From contig JAKUCV010003092.1 of assembly GCA_028386065.3 (NCBI GenBank), positions 111,721 through 175,720 of the forward strand: a stretch of DNA of 64,000 bases, read 5' to 3'. This DNA is from Turnera subulata. Lineage: Eukaryota; Streptophyta; Magnoliopsida; Malpighiales; Passifloraceae. The notes below the pieces were generated by a model, which was not told where the DNA came from, did no database searches, and was given only the letters and a program-made list of their open reading frames with translations. The position numbers were made by a program, and so were the translations under genes. Shown one piece after another: positions 1 through 12,655 of the stretch (position 1 is its first letter; each line of letters begins with the position of its first letter).

Positions 1-3000
1 TCTGGAACTTCATGCAGGTGGGGTAACATAGCTAGGGTTTTTTACGTAATTTGTTTTATTGTTCTTTGCGTGTCATCATCGGTTTTCATCAGTTTGAAGT
101 TCTAAAGACTTTTTCTAAACAATGTTTCATATAGAGTTTATTGATTCCAATTTTTCTGGGAATTCTCTAGGTTTTAGGTTTCATATATGACTTAGCTCTT
201 GCCTTTGCTGTAAACCTAACTTCAATTAATGATATCAAAGTTAGTCCTAGTTGGAAGCTGGAATTTAATTATTGGGCTCACAGCTTTTCTTTTTCTTTCA
301 TTGGTGGGGGTTTAGGGTGGTGGTGTTCTTAAGCTCATCTTTTTCCCTCATTAACAAAACAATGCATGAGACGCGATTGAAATTTGCTTGAGGTTTGATT
401 ATGCTATTTCTTTTCTCTTGTTGACTTCTTGATGGATTATTTAATTGCAGAACATGGCCCTTATGGCCGTCCTGGCTCATCTTCTGGAGTTACATCAGGC
501 AAAGAGAGTATTGGGAATTCTATAGGTTTGTCTTCTCCACCTTTACTTGTCTGTATAATTCATTTCGGGCACATGTTTCTGTTGAAGATGTATTGCTCAT
601 AACTTTAAACCAGTGTCCTAAGATTCCCCTGCCAAATGTGCCAACGATGTGTTTCTTTTTCTTTTCAGGCGACTTTTCTGTACAATTCATTTCCAGATTC
701 ATGTTTCTGTTGAATATGTTTTGCTCATGAGTTAAAAACAGTGTCTTAACATTTTCCTGCCGAATGTGCCATTGATGATTTGTTCTCTTTTCAGGTGATA
801 CCCCTTCAATTGCAAATGTGAAAGGCGGAACTGAACACTCTTGGAGAAGAGACAATTTTCCATATGGTGAAGAGGGTACCAGACCTGGTATGGAGAAGTG
901 GCATGCTGAGAACCAACTGTATCATAATTCTAGCATTCCCCCACAACATTATGATGGTTGGCATGGTGGTCCTCCAGTGAATAACCATCCAGGTGGTTGG
1001 TACCGTGGGCCTCCAGGAGGTCCGCCTTTTGGGGCCCCAGTTCCATCAGGCGCCTTCCCAATGGAACCATTTCCTTATTATCGTCCACAGATCCCACCAG
1101 GTGCTCTTGCCAACCCGCAGACAGTGCCTCCGCCAGGTGCTGGTCCTAGAGGGCCCCACCCAAAAAATGGAGATATGTACAGACCTCACATGCACGATGC
1201 TTATATGCGACCTGGCATGCCCCTTAGGCCTGGCTTTTATCCTGGGCCCGTTCCTTATGAAGGATACTATGGCCCTCCCATGGGCTTCTGCAATTCTAAT
1301 GAACGAGATATTCCATTTATGGGAATGCCAGTGCCTCCTGCTTCATATAACAGGTTTCCTGGTCAAAATGCACCTGATCCTGGCAATTCCAATGGCAGAT
1401 CTAGTGGTTATGGTCCCACTGGTAAAGCAATGATTGGAGAGCATGTAGAATCCGGTCATTCTCAAGATGCTCGAGGGCCTTACCGAGTTCTTTTGAAGCA
1501 TCATGATGATGGCTGGGAGGGGAACACCGAAGAACAGAAGTGGGATGATGCTATGATAACAAAGTCCTCTGACTCTCCAAAGGTCGACCATCCAAGCAAG
1601 TCATCATGGGAGAAGTGTGAGCGGAAAACGGATGACAAGAAAGAAAAAGAAATGGGTAGAAGAAGAATGGCACATGGTGAAGAAGTTTATTCTAGGTCTG
1701 TCTATGAAAACCCTGTGAAACCAAAGTCACCTGAAGGTGTGGGAAATTTGAGAACATCTGATGACGCCGCAATTAAGAAACCACCAACCATGGAACACTC
1801 AGCTTCTGCCTTTGCTGAAGCCTCTTCAGTCTCAAGAGATTCCAGTCTGATTCAGAAAATAGAAGGTCTGAATGCAAAGGCCAGGGCTTCTGATGGAAGG
1901 CATGATGTTAAATACGTTTCTGCGAAGGAGGAGCCAAAGAGAAAGTTACAAACTGGCAATGTCATGTCTAATCAGTTGGCAAATGAAGCAGTTACTGTCT
2001 CTGTGTCTTCTGATCAAACTCATGTCAGTGGAGTTGTGCATGCTCATGAAAAATGCAATTCAGTTGAAACTGAGAACTTTGAGTTGACAGGTGCTAGTAG
2101 AATGCCTACCACCAGGTGGGTTTGTCACTCGCAAGGTTTCTTTATCGCTGTCCATTTTTTCCGATGTTGGAAAACTCTAATGTTTAGATTTACAGGAGAT
2201 CTACTCATGGCATGCGTGGTAGAGCTGATCATCAGAGTAAAGGAAGATTTAACGTTCAAGAGCCTGAGGGGTGGCGCAAAAGATCTAATGGGCAAGACCA
2301 TACATCTGCTGAGGCTGCTGAAATGTCCCGGGCATATCCACCTGAAAGGGATGATGGGGATTCTGTGCCTAATAACTCTGATCCAACTGATACCCTGGCA
2401 CAGGTAATGGTTACATGTATGCTGTATGTATATAAATGTATTTATCTGTGTATCCATGCTATTAATTTCAATTCATGCGGACCTCTACATTGATATTATG
2501 CTTTCTAATAGCGTGCTAAGCTGAAAGAGCTAGCCAAACAACGGCTTAAACAGCGGGAGAAGGAAGAGGAAGAGCGGACAAGAGATCAGAAGGCCAAGGC
2601 TCTTGCAAAGTTGGAAGAGTTAAACAGGCGCACTCTAGTTGGCGAGGGTGTAACTCAGTTGTCGGAAACTGCTGCCGTTGCTGTTTCTGAGAATAAGCCA
2701 GAAGAATCCAGCTCTAGTACTGAGATTGGTAGCAGATCTATAGCAGCAAACTTAACTGTGGGTGCTACTCCTAGTGCAGTAGCTGAAAACAGGGTCATTA
2801 GAGTTGAGAAATCCACCACTGTCCCCAACGAGGGACAGAAAGTGACACCTAAGACCACCTCCATTGATTCGGTTGAGGTGCATGGCCAATCAGAGCCATT
2901 GCAACAGGATGTTGGGAATATTGATGTTGCTACTGATAGTATTGCTCCACTGGTTCATGACAATGGTGCTTTTAAGCAGAAGCGCGGTGGCTACAGACAA

Positions 3001-4998
3001 AAGCAGAATAGTCTGTTGCGAAATAATTCAAATGGAAAGTTGATTTCTTCATCTACCACTGAGGTATCAAAAAGTGCTCATGATGTGGTGGTTAATGCTA
3101 CTGCTCCTGCCGAGGATGTTGCCAATGACACGGCTTCGAACTGCGAGTCTATTCGACCTGTCAGCCCAAGTGTCATGGTTGAGGCATCTGTGCATCATAG
3201 AAAGAAGAACAGGGGTGGTAAGAACAAGCATAAAGCGGAGTCATCTTCATCTACTGTGTCACCAGTGACGGTGTCAAAAGAGCCAACTGTCTTAGACACT
3301 TCGGTTGAAAGTGGGAAAGCAGAGACTTCTGGACCAGTTTCAGATCCTAGTTCTGTTCAGTCCTCTAGTAAGTCTAAAGATGCAAATGAGGTGCTGGAGA
3401 AGCACTTGCCAATACCAAATGATGACGTGCATACTAGGCCAAATCACCAATGGAAATCCCAGCATTCGCGCAGGCTGCCAAGAAATCCACAAGCTAATAA
3501 GTCATCAGAGAGATCACAAAATAATGATGCTGTTTTCTGGGCTCCTGTGAGGCCACAAAACAAAGCTGAAGCTTCAGATGAAACCACTCAGAAAATGGTG
3601 GTTGAGGCAGCTAGTTCATCTATAAAGAGTGATCAGCAAGTGCAAAATAATCCACGAAATAAAAGGGCAGAGATGGAGAGGTATGTTCCAAAGCCCGTCG
3701 CCAAGGAAATGGCTCAGCAAGTTAGCAGCCATCAAGCAGTGACTACTACAATAAATCAGTCTACACCAGATGAATCTGTCATCAAAGGTGAATCTGGTTC
3801 TCATGGTGCTGAGACTGTTGGAGCTGCTACCTCAGGCATGAGTAAGACGCTGTCAACCATAGATTCTTTGAATGGGGATGGAAGGCAGAGTAAGGCAGGA
3901 AAAGGGCATGGGTCATGGCGCCAACGTGGATCAGTTGAAGCAAATTTTAGTTCAAATGTAGGCAGAAATATTCAAAAATCAGTTGAACATTACCAACCCC
4001 AGAACCCTGATGCAAGTTCAGTGAAAGAGCAATCAAGCTGCTCTGATGAATGGAATGCTTCTGATGGATGGAATATGCCTGAATATTGTGATGCTTCAAT
4101 GAGTACTATTTCAGTTCCCAAAGATCATAGTGTGACTGCAAGAGGGAAGCGACAACAACACAAGGGACACAGAAGCACAGGATATAATCATGATCCTGAT
4201 GATAAGAGAGTTAATAGGCTGGACTCTGAAAAGGTTAATGTCCCGACCACGACATCTGAGATGCATCAACCTGACTTGCTTCCAACGACAAAAGATAATC
4301 GTGCTTTTGGGGAGCGACCAACATCTCACTGGCAACCAAAATCTCAGGCACATTCAACCCCTAATCAACGGGGAAGCCGATCAAATAGTGGCCAAAATGT
4401 TGCCTCTGAGATTGGTAAAGGTAATAAAAGGGATACCACTCCACAGATTGGTGTGCCACAGCCTGCTCATCCAGACAGGGAATTGGGTGCAGTGAAGGCG
4501 AAATCTTACCGGGATCAGTCTTCATATGAAAAGGGTGATTCAGAAGAAGCCCCAAACGAAAGGCAGCATGAGGCCAAGAGGGAAAGGAAGATAGCTCCAC
4601 ATAAAGGACGTCCTGGTAGTCCACTTGAACCACCTTCTAGTGCAGATTTTCGAAATGACCACCGAGCTGCTTCAGGGTTCCGCAAAAATGGGAACCAAAA
4701 CAGCCGTTTTGGCAGGGAATCTGAATCTCATGGAGATTGGAGTGGATCTGGGAAAGATAACAAGCAACATAATGTTCCAGCCAATAGGGAAAGGCAGAAG
4801 CACAATACACATTTCGAATACCAGCCAGTAGCGCCCCTGAACAGTAACAAAGCAAACAGTTTTGATGCTTCAAAAGATGGTTCTTTCAATTCAGGTTCAA
4901 GGTTTAGGGAGAGGAGTAACAGTAACTCTAGGCGTGGTGGGAGCAACTTTTATGGGCGCCAAACTGGCAATGCTCGGGTAGATGCCACTTATGATTAG
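1..4998 (+). CDS. MOS1: MODIFIER OF SNC1 1 (MOS1)-like protein, 5' end outside the window
   Basis: Exons read by splice sites and phase: about 1-17, 451-525, 795-2115, 2196-2403 and 2512-4998 (stop TAG 4996-4998), about 1,368 residues in the window. In order, the protein shows a Gly/Pro-rich stretch (795-1430, many GPP and PGGW runs), a charged low-complexity stretch, a Lys/Glu/Arg-rich predicted coiled coil just after the 2512 junction (RAKLKELAKQRLKQREKEEE), then a long Ser/Asn/Gln-rich disordered tail ending in Arg/Gly-rich sequence (GGSNFYGRQ). This order matches plant MOS1. The N-terminal BAT2 domain expected for the family would lie upstream of base 1. Known for the Arabidopsis protein: nuclear, modulates expression of the immune receptor gene SNC1. 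Role here is inferred from similarity recalled from memory. The 1-17 exon is the least certain: donor GCAG|GTGGGG, phase fits. Confidence 0.85.
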
Positions 4999-6512
4999 AG
5001 ATCACACTGAAGATGGGTTTTTCACTTTTGTCAAAATCTTGGCCCTGCCCCTTGGGACTTTCAGGTATTCTGGCTACGGTAGTTGTTTTCAATTGTAAAT
5101 ATCGTCAAGTCATCGACTGATGATGTATGCATTCAGCAGGGCGGGGAGCAAAGCAGAGATTGTGGGGAGGCTGAAAGAAAATTGGAGTTGATGGGAGTTA
5201 CTTGAGTGTAGTTAATTCCTTATTTTTCAATGTATCTGATGCGAACAGTGTAATTTGGTCACCGCATGTTTGCTGTGGAACCTTTGACATGCTTTGAGCA
5301 AATGTATTTAGTGATCTTTGTTCCATTGCTGGAGATGTGGAATGGCTGCTGAAAGGATGTGGAGTGGAGCAATTCATGGTTCTCCCACCTTTTCTTTATC
5401 TCGAGGCCTGCTTCATCTTTGGTTTATTGGGTGGTTACTATCTATGCCCCCTTTTTCCCAGTATGTCCCGCCATTAACATTTTCATTGCTGGTGTATTGG
5501 CTTTGGGTGAATATTTTTTAAGCCAGTGGGGGGATTCGGAGAAAAACAACGTGAGGGGAGGCTGTTATCATTGCCTAACATTTTGTTTTCGGAACATAAA
5601 TTGGTGATCTCTGAAGGGGAATTTTTGTTTTATTAACATAATCTCAAGGGTATTACATAGTTAGGCCTATCGACCTGTGTATTGTGCTTTAGTTGGATTG
5701 TAACTCTAAAGGTCGGCTTTAATAACAGCTTGTTCATGTAAATTTGTAGTTTGTAGCACGCTATAAAGGAATTTGACATGCTAGTGGAATAGAAAAGTCT
5801 TGATTGATACTATTTATTGGTTTTGAGGTTTGGACTTCAAGAATTGCTTCCATGTTGCATCACCTCTATAAGAGTTTTTCTTGAAAAATGTCTTGTTTTG
5901 TCAATGTCTCTCAAAATAAGAGTTTTTGGTTTAATTTAGTAACAAAAATGGAATATAGTAATACATATTTTCTAAATGAATTAGAAGAACTTTCACTGTG
6001 ATAACGGGTCTTGAGCTATAGAGGAATGGGCCATATATATGACGCTTTGGTGCTTGCATGAGAGTTGGAGTCGCAGAGGCTTTAAGGCGTCCGATTTACT
6101 GGGCTTTATTTCTAGCCCTTGAAAGAGAAATTAACTATGAAAAGGTCTCATAAGCTTACTATGAGAAGGCCCATGAGGTCCGTGTGGCCCAAATGTATCC
6201 AAGCGCTACTCGCCGTAATTTGCCCAAATGAAGCCGTTATCCTTCCCTGACCCTGTTTTGCTCCTAACCCTAACTCGGTGTTCCCTGCCCAAAGAAAACG
6301 CCAAAATCGCAAATACCTTAATATCTCCGAAATCCTTGAATTTCACCACAACTCTCTTACTTCCTTGGACAACATCTCAAGTGGGTATGCATCAAAGCTT
6401 TTCTAATTAAATGGGTTTGCGTTAGAATCAATAAATATATGAACTCAAGCCTCTAAAGAACAACACTGGCTTCCTTGGGCATTGCCTTTTAGAAACAAAG
6501 ATAGGTTCTTCG
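4999..6512. other. 3' UTR of the MOS1-like gene, spacer and leader of the next gene
   Basis: The first 700 bases or so after the stop at 4998 are probably 3' UTR; no convincing ORF is present. From about 6190 the sequence looks like the leader of the next gene. A possible 5'-UTR intron runs from 6385 (GTATGC donor) to 6492 (TTTTAG acceptor). An upstream ATG at 6228 opens 60 codons if this intron is retained. Confidence 0.5.
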
Positions 6513-9480
6513 ATGGCTGTTAAAGCGGGTCCTGCTTCATTTTCCTGTGTGGCCACTTCACTTACTTCTCATTTTAAGCCGAGAAGAAGTTCCCAGGTAT
6601 GTCTTGTCTATTTATAACTCATAAAATTATACTCTCTATTGAGCGTTGGCTGTTGCCTCCGTTACTTTCAGTAGAATCAATTTCTGTCTGTGGCTTGCTC
6701 ATCCTCCAATGAGCTGGTGAGGATTGAAGATTGTTTCTAGGGAAAACCTGAAAGAATAAAAGGGATACTCTTTTTCGCTTGGACACTCTTTGAATAGCAA
6801 AACTTCGCGTAAGTACACCCTGCAGGGTGCAGCGTAGATTAGTCAAATGTCTAATTGGAGTGGAGGGTTTGTTTGAGTAGCTGAGCCGCCTCAATTTTGC
6901 TTGATTAGAACTTACTCATATGCTTATTTCCAGAAGCTCCATACTTGAGTCCGTATTAAATGAGTTTCTCAACATCTTTTAGTTTTTAGTAAAATTTTGT
7001 AGATTGTCATCGTGACGTGCTTAAAGTTGCAAATGTTGTATACTGCCAAGACTATGCTATACCCTCTTCTCTCTGAGTTTCTTCCTTAGGTGGGAACTTT
7101 GTACCTGGATGAACTTTTTTATATCCATCTGATATGCCGTCAGAATCCTTTTAATTTTATGGTACACTTACCTAAGACACGTTTCATGTGAATTTTCTGA
7201 GATTTTTCCTTCATTTTCCATGGTCCAGCTATGCTTATCAGAACGTGGTGGGCTGCATTATGATGGTCAGAAGCTTAGAATTTCTAAAGGTAGTTTGCAA
7301 CTATCAAAGAAATTTTCTTAGATTGCGACTTAACACAGTCGGTAACCTTGAAAATCTGATTTTCTATACAGTATTGGTCCGGATTTGATTTCCTATCAAG
7401 CAGTTCTCTGAACACTGACCCTGAGAAAGTAACCCATTACTACTGCTCCGTACATGGTTTTCTAATAATTATTTTTTGTGTCATGGGTAGCCAACCTATA
7501 TACCAACCTAGGTCCGTTGCTGAAATTAAAAGGAAGGTTTCCAACGTGGCAAAATGTAATATGTGCAACTTCTGAAGATGAGACGCTGGGCAGTGACCCC
7601 AAACAGGATGAGTTGGAGCAAGAAGATCAGACCCCTGATGCTGAAACACTCCCTCAGACTAGCAGTTCATTTGATCATTCTCTGGCTACTGATGGAAAAC
7701 CTGGTTTGATTTCGTTTTATAATCGCCCTTACAAGACAGAAGTCCATGCGTCAAAGGTGCAAACAAATCAGAGCAGCCTGTTATGGTTCGTGGGTCCTGC
7801 AGTCCTCGTAGCCTCTTTCATTTTCCCATCACTTTATTTGCGCAAAATTCTCTCGACAGTATTTGAGGACTCTTTGCTGACAGGTGACCATACCTCCTCA
7901 AATTTTCAAAGTTTGTTTACCCTTGTCCATATCATTGATAAAATTCAAACAACTGTCTAAAGTGGTGAAGAAATGTGCAGCAGAAAATTTTCACTTAGGT
8001 TTTTTTTGGAAGGAATGATTTGTTTATTTTGTCATCATAGACTTTTGTTAGATGGCCCTCATTTGAATTTTGTGAAGGTCATATTTGATTAAAAGGCTCT
8101 TCTACAGATTATTTTGTTTGAAGTTAAAACTTTCATAATGATTGCTGTTGTAGGAGGGAGCATATTAGTGATGCTAGCAACTAGGGACATGAGATAAAAA
8201 GGATAAAGATGGTGAAGTGGGGAATTATGTTACCTTAAATCCGGCCGAAGGTGATTCTATTTCTCCCTGTGATCTTAAAGAATAACATGGCTCTAGTGGC
8301 TTTAGGATATTAATGATTGTTGGTTTAGAAATGAAGTTATAACATAGATAATTAGGATCTCAACTAGATTTTCAGGAGGGTGGATAAAAAGAATGAGATG
8401 TGATTTGGCAGAGATACAGGGCTCATACATTACAAGAGTGGAGGCATTATGGTCGCATTGGTGAATGTGTTACCCCACAAAACTTAAATGCAGTTTAATG
8501 CATTCTGTGGATGCTTAATACCAATGTCGATTTGCCTAAAATATGGAGTGGAAACAGGAATTGCAAAGAGTGGCTGTCCGGATAGACTTTTGCTGGAACA
8601 AAAAGTATTGAGTCACTATTATTAATTTGATAAAAAGATGTTTGTAATATCTTAACATTCCTTTGCTTTTTTTTTTTTTGAATAAGTCTCTAAGCTTTCT
8701 TATCCGCTGTATCTGCAGATTTCCTAATACTGTTCTTCACCGAAGCTATCTTCTACTGTGGTGTTGCGGCTTTTCTTTTGCTAATAGATCGTTTAAGGAG
8801 GCCACTGGAGGTTGGATCTTCTGAAAATGATGACAGGGTTGTAGCTCCCCAACTGGGACAGCGAATCTCTTCTGTTGCCACCCTGGTACTAAGTCTAATG
8901 ATTCCCATGGTGACAATGGGCTTGGTTTGGCCATGGACTGGTCCTGCAGCTTCTGCAACCCTTGCTCCATATCTGGTTGGTATCATTGTTCAATTTGCAT
9001 TTGAGCGGTATGCAAGATATCGGAGATCGCCATCATGGCCAGTGATTCCTATTATCTTTCAAGTAAGACAGCTCCGACAGTTTCTTCCATGTTTTCTGGG
9101 CCCGTGGTTTGGAATACTCTGAAAAGTAAAAAAAGAATATTTATAGTCTTTGCTAGTTCTATCAGAAGCATAGTTCATCTTATGAGTTTCTACTAGTTTG
9201 ACAAAACAATTATTGCCTTCACTAACTGTGAATTGATGAATTTTTTTTTTTTCCTGATATGCAGGTTTATAGATTGCACCAACTGAACAGAGCAGCGCAA
9301 TTGGTAACAGCCTTGTCATTCACAGTGAGAGGAGCTGAAATGACTGCACACAATTTGGAGATAAGTAGCTCTTTGGGTACACTGTTGAATGTCCTTCAAT
9401 TCCTCGGGGTCATTTGCATCTGGTCGCTCTCAAGCTTCCTTATGAAGTTTTTCCCACCCACCTCCAGGACTGCAGCCTGA
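6513..9480 (+). CDS. Uncharacterised plant membrane protein, probably plastid targeted
   Basis: Exons 6513-6596, 7229-7289, 7491-7883, 8719-9062 and 9265-9480 give 365 residues, all junctions in phase. The N-terminus (MAVKAGPASFSCVATSLTSH) is Ser/Ala-rich with few acids, as in chloroplast transit peptides. An acidic linker (SEDETLGSDPKQDELEQEDQ) follows, then hydrophobic segments: one near SSLLWFVGPAVLVASFIFPS, one from DFLILFFTEAIFYCGVAAFL, one around RISSVATLVLSLMIPMVTMG, one ending APYLVGIIVQFAF, and a C-terminal one (LLNVLQFLGVICIWSLSSFL). That makes about five membrane spans. It resembles plant-specific transmembrane proteins of unknown function; no catalytic motif is visible. The exon at 7229-7289 and the 7491 acceptor are less certain; an alternative acceptor lies in the same frame a few codons downstream. 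Confidence 0.75.
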
Positions 9481-12400
9481 GTCATGGTTAAATTTTATCC
9501 TACGTTACGAACACCCTGCTTACTATTGATTCAGGTATCTAATACATCTAGGGTCTGCTTTCGCTGTGGTTTAATTCTCTTTGGTGGGAATTTCAATCCA
9601 AGTGGATATCAAAGTACTTGATAAGTCCACCAAATGGTAAAAGGTTGTGGCAGGTTCATTTGTCTAAAGATGCTGAATACATAGAGGCACCATTGGCCAA
9701 GTTCCAATGCTGCAATCCCGCTATTTTGTTGGCAGTCATTTATCGTTTCATCCAGGAAGCTTGACCTAATGTTGTTCTATTATGAGCATAGTTCCAAGTA
9801 TATTCTTATGTTCTTTTCTTCTCTTTCTTTTAATAGGTTCTCCTTCATCTGGAACTTTTTTTTTCAATCTAGGCTTGTTACAATTCAAGTTTATTCACAA
9901 GGCAAGATTTTACTTAGATTGTTAGATTACTCTCACCAGCATTTGTTCCTAGGTCTTCTGGTGTGGTCAAATGGTCTTTGTAAGTGGAGTTCAACAGAAA
10001 TTGAAGATAAGAGTGTGAATAGGAATTAATTCTGGTGAAAGCAATCTTGTGAATGAATTTGTTTCGTCTGTTACTTAGATCACACCAAGGTTGACAAATG
10101 AGCAATAGGTCCTGCTCTGCCACCTAGTTCCATTTTTTTTGTTGTTGATAATACTATTTCTTCAGCGTCTAATCAACTAGATAACTGTTATATGACTGAG
10201 ATCTTTACTTCTGTAACACCAAAACCAGGTTGGGGAGAAATTTGGCCTCCAAGTATGATATTTTCTGGGTTGTGCATGGATAAAACACAATTCTAGTGTC
10301 ATTTTCCAAAGAGTCGGCCTGCAAAACAGGGTCCCGGAAGACTGGACCAAGCGTGAGCCAAGTTCAGCTAACCATTCCTATAAACGTCTATTACCATATT
10401 GAAGTCTTGAGGATGAAGGCATACTGAAGTCAACACCAAATGATATGGACCATAATAACTATTTGTTTTAGTCGTTTCGTTGTACGAGTAAAATTGGTGA
10501 AGCTTTGCTTGCTCTTATAAACAAACTAGATTCTTCTCACCAATGAGTTCTCCTCTTGTGGAAAAAATTGGGAAACCTACGTAAGCACCAAGCAATGAAA
10601 GCAAATTTCATAATTTACAATTCCAGCGGGAGATGATATAAGAAGAGAAAATTGTCCTCATTTACATCTTCAATAATGTACCTTCTCCTTTGGCTGCATC
10701 TCTTTGTTGTATCACTCTTGTCTCAACATAGGGCAAGCTAAGTTAGCAACAGCCATCTTTGATTCTTCCATTTCTTTCTAATTTCCTATCATTCCTCTAT
10801 CTACTTAAACCCAATGACCGATTATTAAAAGCTGTTAGGTAGAATCTAAAATACATTATTTCAATGTATCTATTCTATCTAGCTAGTCATTTTTTATTGC
10901 ATGGGCAGTTAGATTGTAACACATCGTTTAGTACCTGAAAAACAGCCTTTTTTTTTTCCTTACGGATGGCTTCCACTTTGTCAAACATAAGGATTGTTAT
11001 GAAAAAAATGCACAAGACAATGTCGGGGAACAGTAATTCATAAAAGGGTACAAACATATCTTGCGCATGGAGATTTGCACAGTTGATGGTGTTTTTTTCG
11101 ACTAGGAATGATCAATTCTTTTGCATATGCAAAGGGAATGAGCAAGAGATGGGTCCATGTAAGTATGCACATTGTCTCATTGTCTGGGTTTATTGATGGG
11201 ACACAGCCGATGGGGATTTCATTTCACGCTGGTTTGTCCCTGCCTGTATCCTGAGAAGCCAAGCAAAAGTGAAAGATATAAAGCTGACACTGACTCGGAA
11301 CACAATTTCCCACAGATGTGAAAGAGTACTTCCTTGTCTTCATATGTTTTGGTCCCTTGCTAGGAGAATAATCCTCTTAATATTTGTTTTGTTAAACAAA
11401 TTCCTTTCTCTGTCTTTAAAAGTTTAACCACACCAAACCACATGTGGTCTTTGGCACTATTCTGGTATTGAATTAAATTTTGTAGCCTGTTTCCTTCTGC
11501 AGAATTCGTTGCAGTAGTTCTGCACTTATGTCTTCTTCCTGTATTTAATTTGGTGTTAGGTTGGTTTAGTTGGGGCAGAAAAGAATTGATGTATGCAATC
11601 AGAACATGGAAATTCAACGCAGACTATAATTTACCAAAGAAAAAAAAATTCAAGGTTTAGAATATATTGCACGCATCCACCCACTCAAATGGATGCAGAC
11701 AAAAAGCATGACAAAAAGAATATTTGATCTCTCTCTTATTGCCCTTCTCTTCCATTGATGGCTGAAATGTTGTGACTGGCTAGTCCATCAAGAGATGGTT
11801 AACCAGACTGGATTGAGTTGATGTCTTATTGGCCTTTGAATCACCCTAGAACCTAATGGTTTTGTACCGATTTTAAGCTGACAAATGTTGAATTTTAATT
11901 GACCGGACCACAGCCAAAGGAAAGTCAAACCCTACTTAATCTTTTGGAACAATCTTCACGGATTCTTTCAAAATTCTCTCAAACTTTATAGTCTGGTATG
12001 CATACAGATATCTATTAGAATAGCGGCGATCCATAATTCCATATTGCATAATGTAGTGGCCAGAGAGACCCCACTTTTGAGGGTTTTTTTTTTTCTTCCT
12101 TTATAGGTATAGAAAAGTGGATGCATTCCCCTACTTCTGCCCTCTATTCAACCATACCCATCACTAAATCTTATCTACATACAGTGCCTGATCTTACTAC
12201 AAGTTACAAGCTACAAGCATTCTATAATTTTCCACAATTGCCGCGAGTGGACAAAAGGAAGAAAAGGGCACGCAACCCTTAGCTAGCTAACCTTAAAAAA
12301 GGTAAAAGTGACTGCTATACATCAATAATCATTTGTGGTTTAAACTTAGTTACTGACTCCTGCATTGTTAGTAAGTTCCTATTGAAGAATGGTACTATGC

Positions 12401-12655
12401 ACTTTAACCAAACTATATAACCTTCAAAGTTGCTTCATCTCTGCGGTTCTATAGCTTTGAATATCTTCAACTACCTATCCCCCCACCTTCACTAGTGTTG
12501 TCTTTCTGATATTCTTCTGCACATAACCTCTCTTGCTTGTTCTTGCCTTTTTCTTTCAGCATGGAACTAAGCACCCCAAGTTGAGATACTGAATCTTTTG
12601 AAACAAGTATCTTGTTCTGTCATCTAAGATAGACATCTTTGTCATACAACTTCAA
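9481..12655. other. Intergenic region, AT-rich, no gene seen
   Basis: About 3.2 kb between the plastid-type protein gene and the LRR gene. The first few hundred bases are probably 3' UTR. No ORF with plausible protein composition, no tRNA and no clear transposon ends were found. The last 250 bases hold the promoter and leader of the LRR gene. Confidence 0.5.
12412..12420 (+). promoter_or_regulatory. TATA box of the LRR receptor-like gene
   Basis: ACTATATAA lies about 236 bases before the ATG at 12656. It is followed by a CT-rich leader (12430-12560), a common plant promoter layout. Transcript start not determined. Confidence 0.55.
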
